A DNA stretch of 8,116 nt from HyVt-560 sp964577195. Lineage in GTDB: Bacteria; Pseudomonadota; Gammaproteobacteria; UWMA-0217. A program made the position numbers and the translations under genes. The notes under the pieces were generated by a model. The model saw only the letters and a program-made list of their open reading frames with translations. It made no database searches and was not told where the DNA came from. Shown here piece by piece: positions 5,873 through 8,116 of this stretch (position 1 is the stretch's first letter; the number at the start of each line of letters is the position of its first letter). The DNA is taken from positions 1 through 8,116 of the forward strand of contig CAZNYF010000127.1 in NCBI GenBank assembly GCA_964577195.1, given 5' to 3'.

Positions 5873-6945
5873 TGAATAACTCGCCGATACACCGATAAAT
5901 TGCCTTCCGCCATGGTTCTGGTAGAAAATTCATTAGCGATTATCTCTTGTCCTTTTCTCCCCATTTGCTGGCGTAGCGAAGTATTTTCTAATAATCGAAT
6001 CAGCGCGACTTTAAGTGCATCCGTATCTTGAGGATTAATCAATAACCCATTTTCACCATCACGAATAATTTCGGGCATCCCCCCTGCTCTGGTTGCGATT
6101 ACCGGAACAGCCGCAGCTGACGCCTGCAGCAAAGAGACACCCAGCCCCTCCATATCCGCAGGATGAACCACAATATCCAAACATCCCAGCCAGGTAGAAA
6201 GATCGTCTCTAAAGCCCACCAACTGAACAGCCTTTAACTGCTTTTCCTGAATACTGGCAGCCAGCTCATCGTGTAACGCACCTTTACCGAGAAACAAAAT
6301 ATTCAAGTTGGGAAATGCTTGCATTATATCCGGCAAAACAGCCAACAAGTGTCGATGTCCCTTGCGATGAATTAACTGCGCAATCACTGCGATATTAATG
6401 CTATCTTCGGGCAAATTAAACGTCTTGAGAAATTCGGCGCGCTCGCAAGCTTTATTGTAAATACCCGCTTCGACCGCGCTACGCACTGTCACCACTTTAT
6501 CTGCTGGCATACCCTCACTCAACATGACCTGACGTATGCCTTCGGAGATCGTAATTACTTGCTGATAGGGTTTGTATTTTAATTTAACGACTAAAGGGCG
6601 CTCGGGATTATCAACACGGCGAGAAATTACAGCGGGTACGTTGGTCAATTTTGCAGCAATGCCGCCCAATAAATCCATACCCAAACGTCGGCTGTGCACA
6701 TGAATTAAATCGGGGGTTTCTGCTTGTATTATTTTCTTTAAAGAACGAACTAAACCTATAGACCCTTTGGCTGGCAACAATCTTACTGACTCACAGAATT
6801 CACCCGCCGCTTTTTCTATCTCGCTCCCCTCACAACAGACGAGTACATTGTTCACCTGCATCGCTTGTAAATGCCCGAGCAAATACACCACTTGCTGCGC
6901 ACCGCCGTAAAGATGCATTCCGGTTTCAATATGTAGAATTTTCAT
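5869..6945 (-). CDS. GT4-family glycosyltransferase, probably LPS core
   Basis: 358 residues with a GT-B two-domain layout. The N-terminal domain starts MKILHIETGMHLYGGAQQVV, with the glycine-rich loop GGAQQ at 14-18 and DLIHVHSRR at 79-87. The C-terminal nucleotide-sugar domain (about 183-340) shows AQLIHRKGH (189-197, with R194/K195), PADMEGLGVSLLQASAAAVPVIA (about 262-284) and AGGMPEII (287-294). The usual EX7E donor-binding motif appears as E266-x7-Q274, a variant I believe is common in related transferases, so activity is not in doubt for that reason alone. The start ATG overlaps the upstream heptosyltransferase stop as ATGA and has no ribosome binding site of its own, so translation is probably coupled. 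Position between a heptosyltransferase and waaA points to addition of a core sugar; the donor and acceptor are not readable from sequence. Confidence 0.9.
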   Translation of the reverse strand: MKILHIETGMHLYGGAQQVVYLLGHLQAMQVNNVLVCCEGSEIEKAAGEFCESVRLLPAKGSIGLVRSLKKIIQAETPDLIHVHSRRLGMDLLGGIAAKLTNVPAVISRRVDNPERPLVVKLKYKPYQQVITISEGIRQVMLSEGMPADKVVTVRSAVEAGIYNKACERAEFLKTFNLPEDSINIAVIAQLIHRKGHRHLLAVLPDIMQAFPNLNILFLGKGALHDELAASIQEKQLKAVQLVGFRDDLSTWLGCLDIVVHPADMEGLGVSLLQASAAAVPVIATRAGGMPEIIRDGENGLLINPQDTDALKVALIRLLENTSLRQQMGRKGQEIIANEFSTRTMAEGNLSVYRRVIQ

Positions 6946-7976
6946 GCGGCTGAAACGATTAGTTTTTTAGCGGTGGTAATCACCTCTTCTGGCGTGATAT
7001 CGCGCATACAAGTATAGGCTCCACCACAAGTCGGATTGCGGCGACAAGGAGAACATTCCAGCCCGTGATAAATAATTTGGGTCTGCTCACTCTCGGTTTG
7101 TAAATAAGGTCGAGTCGATCCAAATAAACAAATTGTTGGACGCTTGAAAGCTGTTCCTAAATGCGTTAAACCGGTATCAACTCCGATTAATAATTGGCAG
7201 TTGGCTATTAACGCCGCCGCTTGCGGGATACTCGTTTTACCTGTGAGATTAATGACCGAACTTTCGCTGGCAATCATTTTTGCGGAATCTTTGTCTGCGG
7301 GGCCACCGAGCATAATGATGGGTAATTTTAATTGTTGTTGGCACTGATCAATTAATCTCACCCAGGCATCATTGAACCAGTGTTTTTGTGGTCGGGTGGT
7401 GAAAGGTGCGATAACGGCATACGCATTCTTGAGCTTGTATTGTTGGATAACATCATCAACGTATTCGTGATCGTCTTGATTTAATCCCACCAGCATAGGA
7501 AATGGGGCATTTTCCAAACCTAGATAACCTGCCAGATGTCGATATTCAGAACCAATCAGATCGCCATCTGTAGGTTTATCAACATTCTCGGTCATCAGCC
7601 TGTGACTGCCCTCGCGGGAGCCTAAACCGATGCGGCGCTTTGCACCTGATAAGCGCGCCCAGATACCGCTCTTTAATAAACCTTGAGCATCAATGGCGGT
7701 ATCAAAATCACGACTTCGTAGTTCCCGAGTGAATTCACGAATATCGCGCCACAACAAAAGAAACTGGCGCTCCTTCCAAAGTTTTTTCCATTCGGCTTTG
7801 CGCCAGACAATCACCTCATCGAGCTGCGGATGTCGAGATAATATAGCTTCCACTGCCGGTTCTGCCAGCCAGGCGATATGTGCCTGCGGATACTTTTGCC
7901 TCAGCGCAGCGATGAGTGGTGAGGCAAAAATGACATCACCGATAGCACTGGTACGAATGATGAGAATTTTCTTAAT
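6942..7976 (-). CDS. GT9 family heptosyltransferase (WaaC/WaaF-like) with an apparent ATT start
   Basis: 344 residues if read from ATT 7976. The family N-terminus KILIIRTSAIGDV (residues 3-15) is fully in frame, with D14 aligning to the catalytic Asp13 of E. coli WaaC. Between the in-frame stop (7997-7995) and that strand there is no ATG, GTG or TTG. An AGGG at 7989-7986 sits 9 nt before the ATT. The first conventional start, GTG 7853, would give 303 residues and lose the first Rossmann strand and the catalytic Asp. Further family marks are AIDAQGLLKSG (95-105), TTRPQKHW with K198, and GVDTGLTHLG (265-274, with D267). A C-terminal cysteine set, C308-x2-C311-x5-C317-x5-C323, may bind metal. 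The protein would transfer heptose from ADP-heptose to Kdo or to a previous heptose in LPS inner core. It is first gene of the operon; its stop overlaps the GT4 start by 4 nt. Enzyme class is secure; the exact acceptor, and so the symbol, is not. Confidence 0.88.
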   Translation of the reverse strand: MKKILIIRTSAIGDVIFASPLIAALRQKYPQAHIAWLAEPAVEAILSRHPQLDEVIVWRKAEWKKLWKERQFLLLWRDIREFTRELRSRDFDTAIDAQGLLKSGIWARLSGAKRRIGLGSREGSHRLMTENVDKPTDGDLIGSEYRHLAGYLGLENAPFPMLVGLNQDDHEYVDDVIQQYKLKNAYAVIAPFTTRPQKHWFNDAWVRLIDQCQQQLKLPIIMLGGPADKDSAKMIASESSVINLTGKTSIPQAAALIANCQLLIGVDTGLTHLGTAFKRPTICLFGSTRPYLQTESEQTQIIYHGLECSPCRRNPTCGGAYTCMRDITPEEVITTAKKLIVSAA

Positions 7977-8042
7977 TTGAAGCGACCCTAAAAATCAGAT
8001 ACCCAATTATAATTTGAATTAATCTATTCAGGGAGGATTTTA
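7977..8042. promoter_or_regulatory. Divergent promoter region with a palindromic -10 element
   Basis: AATTATAATT (8005-8014) is a perfect palindrome and so presents TATAAT on both strands: 8008-8013 on + and 8011-8006 on -. Transcription from these would start roughly 20-25 bases before the + strand TTG at 8043 and before the - strand ATT at 7976. No matching -35 hexamer is visible at 16-18 bp on either strand, so use of both directions is a guess from position. Confidence 0.4.
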
Positions 8043-8116
8043 TTGCCAAGCTACGCTAGTAACATTAACCAGCCCAAAGTGTCGGTCTCAGTGAGTCATC
8101 AAGCGGTTAGATGTGG
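8043..8116 (+). CDS. 5' end of an unidentified gene running off the window
   Basis: A TTG at 8043 lies six bases after GGGAGG (8031-8036), a strong Shine-Dalgarno match. The frame stays open for 24 codons to the window edge and reads MPSYASNINQPKVSVSVSHQ and on. There is no signal peptide in this part. It diverges from the LPS operon. Too little is visible to recognise the product, and a short open frame at an edge can occur by chance; the well-placed ribosome binding site is the main support. Confidence 0.4.
   Translation, partial: MPSYASNINQPKVSVSVSHQAVRC

Noticed and set aside
5592..5933. Small open frames on both strands around the waaA/GT4 junction
   Set aside because: They are frame shadows of the two overlapping glycosyltransferase genes.
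6942..7853. Heptosyltransferase starting at GTG 7853 (303 residues)
   Set aside because: It would delete the first Rossmann strand and the catalytic Asp that are present in frame just upstream.
1..8116. CRISPR arrays, tRNA or rRNA genes, insertion sequences
   Set aside because: No regularly spaced repeats, cloverleaf-like or rRNA-like sequence, transposase motifs or terminal inverted repeats were seen on either strand.

Overview
The window comes from a Gram-negative bacterium, most likely a gammaproteobacterium. It carries a waaA (Kdo transferase) gene in an LPS-core glycosyltransferase cluster, an outer-membrane-type lipoprotein and a short secreted protein. Base composition looks moderate, slightly under half GC by eye. 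A marine or soil member of the Cellvibrio/Saccharophagus type would fit, but this placement is an impression from the protein sequences and has not been tested.

Left part (1-2400). A + strand gene at 106-1458 encodes a DUF2201-type protein: an HExxH metallopeptidase-like N-terminal domain, a long acidic linker and a C-terminal VWA-like domain. Such proteins usually work beside a MoxR-type AAA+ ATPase, which would lie upstream of the window. Next comes a compact type II toxin-antitoxin module, a DUF3018 (MazE-like) antitoxin and a MazF/PemK-family toxin. Their ends overlap by 4 nt, and two near-identical palindromic sites 28 bp apart precede them as the likely autoregulatory operator. On the - strand at 2113-2400 is a 95-residue secreted protein with a Cys-x20-Cys helical motif resembling PsiF repeats.

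Middle part (2401-4590). A 267-bp divergent intergenic region holds candidate promoters for both flanking genes and a perfect 12-bp inverted repeat. It is followed by a 640-residue lipoprotein made of two cadherin-like beta-sandwich domains, an Asp/Asn linker and seven FG-GAP-type repeats, predicted to form one complete seven-bladed propeller.

Right part (4559-8116). A - strand operon of three translationally coupled genes reads, in transcription order, GT9 heptosyltransferase, GT4 glycosyltransferase, waaA. Together they would build the inner core of lipopolysaccharide at the cytoplasmic face of the inner membrane. The heptosyltransferase reading frame has no ATG, GTG or TTG before its conserved N-terminal strand. 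The best start is an ATT codon at 7976 behind an AGGG. The ordinary GTG start at 7853 would remove the catalytic aspartate. The waaA 3' end overlaps the lipoprotein gene tail to tail by 32 bp. At the right edge a + strand gene probably begins with TTG at 8043 behind a GGGAGG ribosome binding site, divergent from the LPS operon and sharing a palindromic TATAAT element with it.

No wholly new system is evident. The most notable points are the apparent ATT start of the heptosyltransferase, the paired palindromes before the toxin-antitoxin genes, and the unexplained 12-bp inverted repeat between divergent genes.
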